Positions 1 through 8,722 of a stretch of 64,000 bases of DNA are shown one piece after another. This DNA is from Methylocella silvestris (GTDB lineage: Bacteria; Pseudomonadota; Alphaproteobacteria; Rhizobiales; Beijerinckiaceae). The stretch is from assembly GCF_002891535.1 (NCBI RefSeq), contig NZ_PDZR01000010.1:82951-146950 (forward strand). Direction: 5' to 3'. The position numbers and the translations under genes were made by a program. The stretch's first letter is position 1. Each line of letters starts with the position of its first letter. The notes below the pieces were generated by a model that was not told the DNA's origin, ran no database searches, and saw only the letters and a program-made list of their open reading frames with translations.

Positions 1-783
1 GAGGAGTCCGCGCGGATCGAGCCCGCAGAATGAGTAATGCGCAAAGAACAGCGGGCCGCCGTAATCGGGCCCCAAGGGCAGATCCAGCCCGTAGAAGGTT
101 CGGCCGTTGAGAAAAGTGCGGCTCTGCGCGTAGCCGGCATGATAGACAATCGGATCAATGCAATAGCGCGGCGCGGCGGCGGCCAGGACATAGGCGATCA
201 GGCATTCGTTCCAGCCGCGGACCTCGACGTCGATGCTGAAGCCATTATTCGGGCTCCAGTGCCAGGTCAGCGCCTTGCGGCCGTCTCGAGCATGCCAGCT
301 CCACTCCACCTCGCTCCACAGCCAGGTGATATGATTGCGCAGCTCCTGTTCGACGCCGTCGGCGTCGAAATAGGCCCGCGCGCACAACAGCCCCTGAAAC
401 AGCAGCGCCGTTTCGACGAGGTCGCCGCCGTCGTCCTTGCGGCCGAAGGGGATCGTCGCGCCCGTGCGTCCGTTCATGAAATGCGGAAAAAGACCGTGGT
501 AGGAAGGCGTGCGCTCGAGAAAGCGCACCATCGCCATGAGCCTTTCCGCCGCGGCCTCTCGCGTGACAAAGCCCCGCTCCGCCGCGACGATGATGGCAAG
601 GACGCCGAAGCCGCTGCCGCCGATCGAAACGAGATCGTCCGTAGCGTCGTTCTCAAGCCCGGTGCGGTCACGCGCGAGGAAGCTGACGGGATGCGCCCCT
701 TCCCAGAAAAAGTGAAAGCTCTTGCGCTGAACGAGATCGAGCAGGGCGTCATCGGAGCGTTGCGGAGGTTTGGCGTTGGTCAT
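1..783 (-). CDS. Glycoamylase-like (PF10091/GH144-type) glucan hydrolase, C-terminus off window
   Basis: The minus strand is open from an ATG at 783 to the window edge, giving 261 codons without a stop. The start reads MTNAKPPQRSDDALLDLVQR and continues with KSFHFFWEGAHP, GGSGFGVLAI, KDDGGDLVETALLFQGLL and LTWHWSPNNG. This order is characteristic of the glycoamylase-like domain, whose characterised members include endo-beta-1,2-glucanases of family GH144. I see no signal peptide, so a cytoplasmic location is likely. The gene starts 39 nt after the end of the ABC protein gene on the same strand and probably shares its transcript, and a GH3 beta-glucosidase lies just beyond. Substrate choice (beta-1,2-glucan or sophoro-oligosaccharides) is inferred from family and neighbours. 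The true C-terminus is not visible. Confidence 0.8.
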   Translation of the reverse strand, partial: MTNAKPPQRSDDALLDLVQRKSFHFFWEGAHPVSFLARDRTGLENDATDDLVSIGGSGFGVLAIIVAAERGFVTREAAAERLMAMVRFLERTPSYHGLFPHFMNGRTGATIPFGRKDDGGDLVETALLFQGLLCARAYFDADGVEQELRNHITWLWSEVEWSWHARDGRKALTWHWSPNNGFSIDVEVRGWNECLIAYVLAAAAPRYCIDPIVYHAGYAQSRTFLNGRTFYGLDLPLGPDYGGPLFFAHYSFCGLDPRGLL

Positions 784-822
784 GGAGTTCCCCGCGATTC
801 TTTTTCTTATTAGCGCCCCAGT

Positions 823-2652
823 CTAGCCAGGATAGCTGGCGTTCGTCGATGTTGCGACGGAGACGCCGGGCGAGGTCGCAATCGCCGGCGCCTCGGGGCG
901 GGGCGCAAGGCGTTCGCCGCCGGGATCGTCAATGAGATGGAGCACTCGGGCGAAGAAGCCGTTTTGCGTGTCGGGACGCCCGACGTTGAGGACTGTCGCT
1001 CCTGCAAGCTCGAGCGTGAAGATATCAAGCACGATCGCGCGGGTTTCCTCGTCGAGCGCGTCGAGCGCTTCGTTGATCAGGATCCAGCGCGGCTTGTGCA
1101 GCAGCAGCCGCGCGAAATGCAGGCTCTGCTGCTCATCGCCGCCAAGCTCGCGATCCCAGCGTCTCTGACTATCAAGCCCGGGCTTCAAATGAGAAAGACC
1201 AATGCGGTCGAGCGCTTCGGCGAATGCCGTTTCCGGAAAGTTCGAGACTGGCGCCGGATAGGCCAGCGTCGTGCGCAGCGATCCCGGCGGCAGATAGGGA
1301 CGGCTCGACATGAACATCATTGAAGCGGGCTCCGGCACGCTGATGCGGCCGGCCCCCCAGGGCCAGAGGCCAGCGATGGCGCAGAAGAAATTGCTCCGGC
1401 CGGCGCTGGACCGCGCGATAATCAGGATGCGCTCGCCGGGCTTGATCGTGACATGGCGCTCGCTGAGCCGCGTGCAGGTCGAAGCGGAGGAGACCCTCAA
1501 ATCGTCGAACTGGATCATGTCCGACTGATTGACGACGCGATCGATGCGGCCGGTTTTGTCGCCAAGATTGTCGAGTTCGATCAGCGCGCGCCGGAAGGTC
1601 GAGATCCGGATCATCGTCGCGCGCCAGTCGGCGATCACGCTGAAATTGTCGACGAACCAGCGCAACGCCAGCTGGACCTGATTGAACGCGCCGACGACCA
1701 TCATCAATCCGCCGAGCGACAGGTCGCCCGAAAAGAACCCCGGCGCCGCGACGACGATGGGCGCGACGATGGTGAACCAGCCATAGCCGGCCGTCACCCA
1801 GGTCAGCCGCGTCACCCCCGAGACGAGGCGGCGCATGATGGAGAGCACCGGCTCGAGCTCGTTGCGCAGCCGCTGCTTCTCATCCTCTTCGCCGCCGTAG
1901 AAGGCGATGGCGTCATTGCGCTCATTGGCGCGCACGAGCGCGAAGCGAAGATCCGCTTCGCGGCTGTAACGCTCGGCATTGATCGCGATCAGCGGTCGGC
2001 CGACGCGCCAGCTCATCCAGGACGCCGCGCCGGAATAAAGCAGCGCCGCCCAGACCATATAGCCGGGGATGTCGGCGCGGTAGCCGAACAGGGTCAGCGC
2101 GACGCCCTCGGACAGAACCCAAAGGACGCCGATGAAGCAGACGAGGAGCAGCGTCGCCTGCAACAGGCCAACGCCAAGATCGGTCGTCAGCTCGACGAGA
2201 TGACGCGCGTCCTCGTGGATACGCTGATCGGGATTGACGCCAATCTCGCCCGCATTGGCGAGGCGGAAGGCTCTGGTCGGGCCAAGCCAGAGATCGATCA
2301 GATTACGCGTCAGCCGGCTGCGCAGCTTGAGCTTGGTCATCTGGTTGAGCCAGATCTGTGCGACGTTCAGGATCAGAAGGCCGCCCGCGATAAACGCGAA
2401 ATTCCACAGCTGGCTAACGAATTCATCCATGTCCTTGCGTGCAAGGGCGTCATAGAAGGGATGATTCCAGGCGTTGAGCTTGATCTGACCGAAAGCGGTC
2501 GCCCCGACCACGGCGCAGAGCGCGAAGGCGAGCAGGAGAAACTGGTTGCGTTCGGGCGCAGCCATAAGCGAGCGAGCCATGCCGAGCAACTGCGTCGCGA
2601 AGCCCTCGTCGCGGAAGTTAGACTGACCCTCGTTACGGTCTTCTTGGCTCAT
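823..2652 (-). CDS. SbmA/YddA-like ABC transporter, fused TM and degenerate ATPase domains
   Basis: This 609-residue protein has an N-terminal ABC_membrane_2 type region (about residues 30-370, several hydrophobic segments, LNAWNHPFYDALARKD near the N-terminus) and a C-terminal nucleotide-binding domain. The ATPase core is unusual. Walker A reads ARSSAGRS (Gly and Lys lost), the Q-loop region reads MSSRPYL where Gln is expected, the signature is LGGDEQQS, Walker B reads ILINE with Asn for Asp, and the H-loop reads NVGRP without His. Family members normally use this domain to drive transport. Here ATP hydrolysis looks unlikely, although the frame is intact. I prefer the ATG at 2652 to the TTG one codon upstream. 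It precedes the glycoamylase-like gene and diverges from the GH3 gene. The substrate is unknown: peptide uptake as in SbmA/BacA, or glycan from context. Confidence 0.82.
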   Translation of the reverse strand: MSQEDRNEGQSNFRDEGFATQLLGMARSLMAAPERNQFLLLAFALCAVVGATAFGQIKLNAWNHPFYDALARKDMDEFVSQLWNFAFIAGGLLILNVAQIWLNQMTKLKLRSRLTRNLIDLWLGPTRAFRLANAGEIGVNPDQRIHEDARHLVELTTDLGVGLLQATLLLVCFIGVLWVLSEGVALTLFGYRADIPGYMVWAALLYSGAASWMSWRVGRPLIAINAERYSREADLRFALVRANERNDAIAFYGGEEDEKQRLRNELEPVLSIMRRLVSGVTRLTWVTAGYGWFTIVAPIVVAAPGFFSGDLSLGGLMMVVGAFNQVQLALRWFVDNFSVIADWRATMIRISTFRRALIELDNLGDKTGRIDRVVNQSDMIQFDDLRVSSASTCTRLSERHVTIKPGERILIIARSSAGRSNFFCAIAGLWPWGAGRISVPEPASMMFMSSRPYLPPGSLRTTLAYPAPVSNFPETAFAEALDRIGLSHLKPGLDSQRRWDRELGGDEQQSLHFARLLLHKPRWILINEALDALDEETRAIVLDIFTLELAGATVLNVGRPDTQNGFFARVLHLIDDPGGERLAPRPEAPAIATSPGVSVATSTNASYPG

Positions 2653-2880
2653 CAAACCCGGGCGCCGCCTGTCACTGATGCTTCCTTCGATATATTAAGC
2701 GAATCGAAATAGTCACGCGCAGGTTCCGATATCCCGCCGTGCGCCCGCGCACGGTAAATCGTTTCCAAAGCCCTTTCGCGTGTATTTTTCTGATCGATTG
2801 AGCGATCCAGCTTGGCCGCGACTGAATGAGGGCGGCTGACCGCGGCTGTTTTCCGGCCGCGGAGGAAGGGGAGGAACGGC

Positions 2881-5022
2881 GTGGCGCTCGATCTCAAGAC
2901 ACTTCTCGCCGCCATGACGCTGGAGGAAAAAATCGGCCAGCTCACCATGGCCGCGGGAAGCTATGCGGTCACCGGGCCAATCATTGGCGGCGACGTTGAG
3001 GCCGCCATTCGCGCCGGACGCGTTGGCAGCTTGCTCAATCTTTGGGGCGCAACGGAAATCGCCGCTATTCAAAAGATTGCGATGGAGGAGTCGCGTCTTG
3101 GCATTCCGCTGATCGTCGGCTTCGACGTTCTGCACGGCCATCGGACGATCTTTCCCATTCCGCTCGCCGAAGCCTGCGCCTTCGATCCGGCGCTGTGGAA
3201 GGCGACCGCGCGGGCCGCGGCGGGGGAGGCCGCGGCCGATGGCGTCTCCATGGTCTTTGCGCCAATGCTCGACATCGCGCGCGATCCGCGCTGGGGCCGC
3301 ATCGCTGAGGGCGCTGGCGAGGACCCCTTCGTCACATGCGAATTCGCCAAGGCCAAGATCGCCGGTTTTCAGGGCGAGGATCTCGCCGATCCGGCGGCCG
3401 TCGCCGCCGTCGCCAAGCATTTTTGCGCCTATGGCGCGGCGGAGGGCGGGCGCGACTATGCTTCCGCAGACGTGTCCGAGCGCGCTTTGCATGAAATCTA
3501 TATGCCGCCTTTCGCCGCCGCGATTGAGGCCGGCTGCGCCGCCATCATGCCGGCCTTCATGGATCTCGCTGGCGTCCCCATGACCGCGCATCAACCGCTT
3601 CTGCGCGGCTGGCTGCGCGAGGCGCAGCGCTTTGAGGGCGTCATCGTTAGTGATTACAACGCGTTGGCGGAACTGATGCAGCATGGCGTCGCCGCCGATC
3701 TGACTGCGGCGGCCGTGCTGGCGCTGCGGGCGGGCGTCGACATCGACATGATGAGTTCGGCTTACGCTGACGGCCTGCCGCAGGCTTTGGCGCGGGGGCT
3801 TGTCGCGGAGGAGGAGATCGACGCCTGCGTGCATCGCGTGCTGAAGCTGAAACAGAGACTTGGGTTGTTTGACGGCGTTCTTCGGGGCGCAAGGCGCCAA
3901 GGCGGCGACAGCGCGGAGCCGGCGCTTGCGCGCGACGCCGCGCGGCGTTCGATCGTTCTTTTGACCAATCATGGCGCGCTGCCGCTTTCCCCGACTCTAC
4001 GTAAAATCGCTCTGATCGGACCTCTCGCAGAGGCCGCCGGCGAAATGGACGGCCCCTGGGGCGCGGCGGGCGACAGAAATGACGCCGTTTCCATTCTGAA
4101 CGGGTTGAAAGCCGCGCTCCCTGCAGCGGAGATTTTTTACGCGGCGGGCGTTGCCATCAAAGAAGGGGACGCGGCAAGCATTGCTGAAGCGATGCCGCTC
4201 TGCGCGGAAGCGGAGCTCATCATCCTCTGTCTTGGCGAGAGCGCCGAAATGAGCGGGGAGGCGGCCTCGCGCGCGGAGCTTGGCCTGCCCGGGCGACAAA
4301 GGGAGCTTGCTGAAGCCGCGCTGGATCTGGGGCAAAAACTTGGGCGCCCCGTCGTCGCGCTGCTCTCGAGCGGGCGCCCGCTCACGCTGCCCTGGCTTTT
4401 CGAGCGCGCCGACGCCGTCGTGGCGACCTGGTTTCTTGGCGCCGAAGCCGGCCATGCGATCGCCGATGTCCTGACCGCCCGCTTCAATCCGGTCGGGCGC
4501 CTGGCGCTCAGCTGGCCGCGCGCGGTCGGACAGATCCCGATCTATTACGCGCGCCGGCCGACCGGCCGACCCTTCGCGGCCGAAGATCACTACACTACCA
4601 AATACATTGACTGCGCCGTGGAGCCGCAGTTTCCGTTCGGCCACGGCCTGTCTTACAGTCGGTTTTCGCTCGAAAAATTCGCCGCCGGGCGGCAGAGTTT
4701 CCGCTCCGGCGACACGCTCCATTTTTCGGTGGAGGTCCATAATCATGGGCCCTTCGACGGCGAGGCGACCGTATTTCTGTTCGCGCACGATCTCGTCGCC
4801 TCAGTGGCAAGGCCGGTGCTTGAGCTGAAGCGCTTCGGTAAAATCGCGTTGCCGGCGGGCGAGAGCGGCGCCCTATGCTTCGCGCTTGCGGCAAGCGAAC
4901 TCGCCTTTCGAGGCGCCGATTTCCAGCCCTGCTTCGAGCCCGGCGCTTTCGCCTTTTCAGTTGGATTCGACGCAGATCCAAGTCGGCACAGGAAGCTGAC
5001 CCTCGAAGCCTTGGAGCGCTAA
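2881..5022 (+). CDS. bglX: Glycoside hydrolase family 3 beta-glucosidase
   Basis: The 713-residue product has the full GH3 layout: an N-terminal TIM barrel from LTLEEKIGQLTM-like sequence, the catalytic nucleophile Asp258 in GVIVSDYNAL, an (alpha/beta)6 sandwich with LGESAEMSGEAASR (probable acid/base region), and a C-terminal fibronectin III-like domain after FPFGHGLSYSRF. It releases terminal beta-glucose from oligoglucosides. The GTG start is favoured by the AGGGGAGGA Shine-Dalgarno 5 nt upstream. No signal peptide is visible, unlike periplasmic BglX, so it probably acts on imported oligosaccharides. It is divergent from the ABC/glycoamylase pair across 228 bp, which suggests a shared regulatory region. 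Its stop codon overlaps the stop of the convergent GST gene by 4 nt. Confidence 0.93.
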   Translation: MALDLKTLLAAMTLEEKIGQLTMAAGSYAVTGPIIGGDVEAAIRAGRVGSLLNLWGATEIAAIQKIAMEESRLGIPLIVGFDVLHGHRTIFPIPLAEACAFDPALWKATARAAAGEAAADGVSMVFAPMLDIARDPRWGRIAEGAGEDPFVTCEFAKAKIAGFQGEDLADPAAVAAVAKHFCAYGAAEGGRDYASADVSERALHEIYMPPFAAAIEAGCAAIMPAFMDLAGVPMTAHQPLLRGWLREAQRFEGVIVSDYNALAELMQHGVAADLTAAAVLALRAGVDIDMMSSAYADGLPQALARGLVAEEEIDACVHRVLKLKQRLGLFDGVLRGARRQGGDSAEPALARDAARRSIVLLTNHGALPLSPTLRKIALIGPLAEAAGEMDGPWGAAGDRNDAVSILNGLKAALPAAEIFYAAGVAIKEGDAASIAEAMPLCAEAELIILCLGESAEMSGEAASRAELGLPGRQRELAEAALDLGQKLGRPVVALLSSGRPLTLPWLFERADAVVATWFLGAEAGHAIADVLTARFNPVGRLALSWPRAVGQIPIYYARRPTGRPFAAEDHYTTKYIDCAVEPQFPFGHGLSYSRFSLEKFAAGRQSFRSGDTLHFSVEVHNHGPFDGEATVFLFAHDLVASVARPVLELKRFGKIALPAGESGALCFALAASELAFRGADFQPCFEPGAFAFSVGFDADPSRHRKLTLEALER

Positions 5023-5663
5023 ACGGTGTCTTGTTCAAGCGCCCAGGCCGGCGCCATCTCGTCGAGGACGCGGCGGATCGCGGGATGCTGGTTCACTTGC
5101 AAAACATACCGGCCGACTCCGGGATAGGCCTGCAGCAATCCCGATTTGCCATAGGCGGCAGTGATTTTCGGAAGCATGAACAGCGCCGGCGCCACCACGC
5201 AATCGGCCAGCGTCAGCCGCCACCCGGCCGCGAACGGATCATCGCCGATCGTGGTCTGCAACGACGACAATCCGCGCACTACGCGCGTCAGCCAGGCCGC
5301 CGCATACGGATCTTCAAGCTCGGGAACATTCCGCCGGGAGAGCTCGACCAACGGCGTCATGATGAGCAATTCGCCGATGCGCTGCAGCAGTCTGACGCGG
5401 GCCCGGGCTTCTGGCGACTCCGGCCGCAGCGACGGCTCGGCGAATTTATCTTCGAGATATTCCATGATCGCCGCCGACTCCGGCAGCGGGGTTCCATCGT
5501 CGAGAATGAGGCAGGGGATCGTCCCCATCGAGTTGATGGCGTGGAACCTTGCCGAGAGCAGTCCGCCCGGCGGCGGCTCGATGTCGATCTGCAATCCCTT
5601 CGCATAGATTGTCGCCCTGACCGGGGCGGAAAAGGGCGAACTGTCTTCCGAATAGAGCTTCAT
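5019..5663 (-). CDS. Glutathione S-transferase family protein
   Basis: This 214-residue protein has a thioredoxin-like N-terminal domain (MKLYSEDSSPFSAPVRATIY, then GTIPCLILDDGTPLPESAAIMEYLED, the usual glutathione-binding ESxxI segment) and an all-helical C-terminal domain (LADCVVAPALFMLP). Such proteins conjugate glutathione to electrophiles or reduce peroxides in the cytosol. The catalytic position near residue 9-12 holds Ser (SSPFSAP), as in several bacterial GST classes. The ATG at 5663 has GGAGG 6 nt upstream. The gene is convergent with GH3 and its stop codon overlaps that gene's stop. The substrate cannot be read from the sequence. Confidence 0.88.
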   Translation of the reverse strand: MKLYSEDSSPFSAPVRATIYAKGLQIDIEPPPGGLLSARFHAINSMGTIPCLILDDGTPLPESAAIMEYLEDKFAEPSLRPESPEARARVRLLQRIGELLIMTPLVELSRRNVPELEDPYAAAWLTRVVRGLSSLQTTIGDDPFAAGWRLTLADCVVAPALFMLPKITAAYGKSGLLQAYPGVGRYVLQVNQHPAIRRVLDEMAPAWALEQDTV

Positions 5664-5980
5664 GGCGCCTCCGGGCCCCGATGGTCCTCAGCCCAAGGCG
5701 GTTATCAATCAGAGCGGCGGGTGTCGAGTGGAAAGGCTTTCGCACCGTCCGAATGGCCGACAAATCGCGCGCTTTTGAACGCGCAGCCGGAGTTTTCGCA
5801 TAAAATCAACAAGTTATTTGACATTTTCTTCCGATGCAGCGGCTGGATCCCGGCGCGTCATCGGCATAGGGAATTTTTGCTGGAGTCACTATGGACTATT
5901 CGCCCGATCGGCCCCGAGCTTTGGCAGGCCAGAATGGATCGGGCTAATTATGTCGCAATCCAAACGTCGGGGGGGTGACG
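5664..5980. other. Intergenic region upstream of GST
   Basis: No convincing gene is visible here. The stretch around 5800-5830 is AT-richer than its surroundings (aaaatcaacaagttatttgacattttc) and may hold promoter elements for the GST gene or for the short remnant ORF at 5981. A possible open frame ending at 5978 does not resemble any protein I recognise. Confidence 0.4.
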
Positions 5981-6100
5981 ATGCCGTCTGAAAAATTTGA
6001 ACTGACGATCGGGCGTTTCATCAATGCGCCGCCAGCCGCCGTCTGGAGACACGCCGAAAATGACCCTTTGGGCCTAAAGCAGTCATTGCTGCTCTGCTGA
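5981..6100 (+). pseudogene. Remnant of an SRPBCC/AHSA1-family protein (N-terminal 39 codons)
   Basis: A 39-codon ORF starts with ATG behind a GGGGGG tract. It reads EKFELTIGRFINAPPAAVW, which matches the opening strand and helix of AHSA1/polyketide-cyclase-like SRPBCC domains (pattern: R-x-hydrophobic-x-AP-x-x-VW). After Trp the similarity stops and a TGA follows at 6098. The family is normally 140 to 170 residues, so the rest of the gene has been lost, and the convergent SDR gene ends just beyond at 6118. Whether this peptide is still expressed is unknown. It is short, so the call rests on one motif. Confidence 0.5.
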
Positions 6101-6117
6101 TTTGATCGCTTTTGACC

Positions 6118-6867
6118 CTAGGCCGGCGCCGAAAAGCTCAACAGGCGATCTTGCGGAAAATCATACAGTCTCCCGGTCGCTGTCCAGTCCGGCGCGCAAA
6201 TCTCCGCGATCTTCGGCGCGAGATCTTCGGGCGTCCTGAGGCTCAGCGGATTTTCGCCCGGCATGGCGAGCGCGCGCATTTTGGTGCGCAACGGGCCGGG
6301 ATTGACGATCATGACCCGCACTGGCGTGATGTTCTTCGTCTCGGCGGCGTAGGTGCGGGCGAGGGCTTCGAGAGCTGCTTTCGAGGCCGCATAGGGGCCC
6401 CAATAGGGCCGCGTCTCTGCGGTGTGCGCGACGCCTGACGAGATAAACACCGCGCGGCCGGCGTCCGAGGCGCGCAGCAGCGGATCGAGCGAGCGGATCA
6501 GCCGCCAGTTGGCGGTCACATTGACCGCAAAGACATCGTCCCATTGCTTCGGCTCGACATGACCGATTGGCGTCACCGGGCCCAGCACGCCGGCGTTGCC
6601 GACAAGAATATCGAGCTTGCCCCAGCGTTGAAAGATCGCCCCGCCCAACCGGTCGAGAGCGTCGAAATCCTTGATATCGCAGGGCGTCAACGTCGCCTGG
6701 CCGCCGACGGCTCGGATCTCGTCGTCGAGTTCTTCAAGCGCGCCCTGCGTGCGCGCCAGCGCGATGATATGGGCGCCCGCCCGCGCGAGTTCGAGCGCGA
6801 CGGCGCGGCCGATGCCGCGCGAGGCGCCGGTGACGAGGGCGATGCGGCCTTGAAGGGATGCTGACAT
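6118..6867 (-). CDS. SDR family NAD(P)-dependent oxidoreductase
   Basis: The 249-residue protein is a classical short-chain dehydrogenase. It has the nucleotide-binding TGASRGIGRAVALEL motif near residue 14, NAGVLGP for the NNAG-type element, a catalytic Ser in VFISSGVAH and the YAASK catalytic Tyr/Lys pair. Substrate specificity cannot be assigned. It lies 136 nt downstream of purF on the same strand and may be read from the same transcript, although the gap and the hairpin near 6917-6938 make this uncertain. The ATG at 6867 has only a weak ribosome site. The stop lies 18 nt past the end of the convergent SRPBCC remnant. Confidence 0.92.
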   Translation of the reverse strand: MSASLQGRIALVTGASRGIGRAVALELARAGAHIIALARTQGALEELDDEIRAVGGQATLTPCDIKDFDALDRLGGAIFQRWGKLDILVGNAGVLGPVTPIGHVEPKQWDDVFAVNVTANWRLIRSLDPLLRASDAGRAVFISSGVAHTAETRPYWGPYAASKAALEALARTYAAETKNITPVRVMIVNPGPLRTKMRALAMPGENPLSLRTPEDLAPKIAEICAPDWTATGRLYDFPQDRLLSFSAPA

Positions 6868-6908
6868 GAAAAAGCGACGCTCGACTGTTGATGTGCGAGC
6901 GAATGTCT

Positions 6909-6938
6909 AGAGCATGATCCTGCAAAGGGGAAACCTTG
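6909..6938. repeat. Small hairpin, possible degenerate Rhizobiales intergenic repeat
   Basis: The segment begins agagcatgatcc and then folds as CTGCAA(A)GG-GGAAA-CCTTGCAG. Intergenic palindromes that open with GAGCATGATC are common in Rhizobiales genomes. Here only one end is recognisable, so this may be a decayed copy. A second short match, gagcatgattt, lies near 38254. Confidence 0.3.
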
Positions 6939-7003
6939 CAGCAAATCTGCCCGATAAACCGACTAAGTTTCTGCGAGAAGGGCCGTGAGAGCCTTCAGAG
7001 GAT

Positions 7004-8479
7004 CTAACTCGCCTCAGCAAGAAGCGACAGCTGGCTCTTTGTTTCGCCGGTGAGGTCGGTGAGGCAGGTCGGATAGTCGCCGGTAAAGCAATGGTCGGTG
7101 AATTGCGGGCGCTGCGGATCGCGGCCCTTCTCGCCCATCGCGCGGTAGGTGCCTTCGATCGAGAGGAAGGCCAGAGAATCGCAGCCGATGTAGTCGCGCA
7201 TCTCGTCCAGCGTATGCGTCGCGGCGAGGAGATTTTCACGCACCGGCGTGTCGATGCCGTAATAATCGGGGTAGGTGATTGGCGGCGACGAAATGCGGAA
7301 ATGAACTTCGGCGGCGCCGGCGTCGCGCATCATCTGCACGATTTTCACGGAGGTGGTGCCGCGTACGATCGAATCATCGATCAGAATGATTCGCTTGCCT
7401 TCGACGACGGCGCGGTTGGCGCTGTGTTTCAGCCTGACGCCGAGCTCGCGTACGGTTTGCGTCGGTTGGATGAAAGTTCGGCCCACATAATGGTTGCGGA
7501 TGATGCCGAGCTCGAACGGGATGCCCGCAGCCTGCGCGTAGCCGATCGCCGCCGGAACGCCGGAATCGGGCACCGGCACCACGACGTCAGCGTCGACGCC
7601 TGATTCGCGGGCGAGTTCAGCGCCCATCGCCTTGCGCACATTATAGACCGGGCGCCCGTGCACCACGGAATCGGGTCTTGCGAAATAAATATACTCGAAG
7701 ATGCAGGGACGCATCGGCCGCGGCGGGAAGGGATGCAGGCTCTCGATGCCTTCCTTCGAGATCACGACGATCTCGCCGTTCTCGACGTCGCGCACGAAGC
7801 GCGCGCCGATGATGTCGAGGGCGCAGGTTTCCGAGGCGAGAATATAATGGCCGTCGAGTTCGCCGATCACCAGCGGACGAATGCCGAGCGGATCGCGCGC
7901 GCCGATCATCATGGTGTTCGCAAGCGCGACGAGCGCATAGGAGCCTTCAAGCGCGCGCACCGCCTCAATGAAGCGCTCAACGATGCGAAGCTTGCGGCTG
8001 CGCGCCATGAGATGAAGTATAACTTCCGTGTCGGAGGTCGATTGATAGATTGCGCCGCTCTGGACCAGGTCACGCCGCAGCGTCAGCCCATTGGTCAGAT
8101 TGCCATTATGCGCAACGGAGAAACCGCCGGAATTCAGTTCGGCGAACAGGGGCTGCACATTGCGCAGGATGGTTTCGCCGGTCGTCGAATAGCGGACATG
8201 ACCGATTGCGGCTTCGCCGGGCAGGCGGGCGATCGTCGAGGCCTTGGAGAAATGATCGCCGACAAGGCCGAGGCGGCGTTCGGAATTATAGCGCGCGCCG
8301 TCGAAGGAGACGATGCCGGCCGCCTCCTGTCCGCGATGCTGAAGCGCATGCAGGCCGAGCGCGGTGATCGCCGCTGCATCGGGGTGGCCGAAAATGCCGA
8401 AGACGCCGCATTCCTCGCGAAGCCGGTCCGCTTCGAGATCGAGATCAAACCAGGCGTCGCTCTGAGCCTCAGTATCCAT
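7004..8479 (-). CDS. purF: Amidophosphoribosyltransferase
   Basis: This enzyme makes 5-phosphoribosylamine from PRPP and glutamine, the committed step of purine synthesis, in the cytosol. The N-terminal glutamine amidotransferase domain has its nucleophile Cys24 in REECGVFGIFG, preceded by a short propeptide that is probably removed. Other landmarks are QHRGQEAAGI, RYSTTG, and the C-terminal phosphoribosyltransferase loop IILIDDSIVRGTTS. The ATG at 8479 is chosen because GGAGG sits 6 nt upstream; an in-frame TTG lies six codons further up. It is downstream of cvpA on the same strand (243 bp gap), so it may use its own promoter. Length (491 aa) is normal. Confidence 0.97.
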   Translation of the reverse strand: MDTEAQSDAWFDLDLEADRLREECGVFGIFGHPDAAAITALGLHALQHRGQEAAGIVSFDGARYNSERRLGLVGDHFSKASTIARLPGEAAIGHVRYSTTGETILRNVQPLFAELNSGGFSVAHNGNLTNGLTLRRDLVQSGAIYQSTSDTEVILHLMARSRKLRIVERFIEAVRALEGSYALVALANTMMIGARDPLGIRPLVIGELDGHYILASETCALDIIGARFVRDVENGEIVVISKEGIESLHPFPPRPMRPCIFEYIYFARPDSVVHGRPVYNVRKAMGAELARESGVDADVVVPVPDSGVPAAIGYAQAAGIPFELGIIRNHYVGRTFIQPTQTVRELGVRLKHSANRAVVEGKRIILIDDSIVRGTTSVKIVQMMRDAGAAEVHFRISSPPITYPDYYGIDTPVRENLLAATHTLDEMRDYIGCDSLAFLSIEGTYRAMGEKGRDPQRPQFTDHCFTGDYPTCLTDLTGETKSQLSLLAEAS

Positions 8480-8722
8480 AACCGCCTCCGCAACCAACGC
8501 TTGTTGTATGGAGGCGCTGGCCGTCTAAGGCTTAACGCCCGCCGCAGCGGCGCAGATTCAAATCGTCTCGAAGAGCTTGACGTGAGCCGCGCCGGCGCCA
8601 CAAAACTTACATAGTGGAGATGAGGCGTTTAGTCGACCCCGCGCGCAGGCGGGATTTGTCGCACCCCCCGCTTTTTTGAAATATCGCACGCGGAATCTGC
8701 CTGCGAAGCCTTCAGGCGGCGC

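Noticed and set aside
37..813. 258-codon open frame on the plus strand at the left edge
   Set aside because: The opposite strand encodes a protein with clear glycoamylase-like motifs over the same span; the plus frame has no recognisable motif and is a by-product of high GC.
1453..3972. Long open frames antisense to the ABC and GH3 genes (1453-2712 plus, 2713-3972 minus)
   Set aside because: Both are rich in Arg, Asp and Ala without motifs, and lie wholly across genes with firm family matches.
4875..5978. 367-codon plus-strand frame across the GST gene
   Set aside because: It starts inside GH3 and runs antisense to a confident GST; no family is visible in it.
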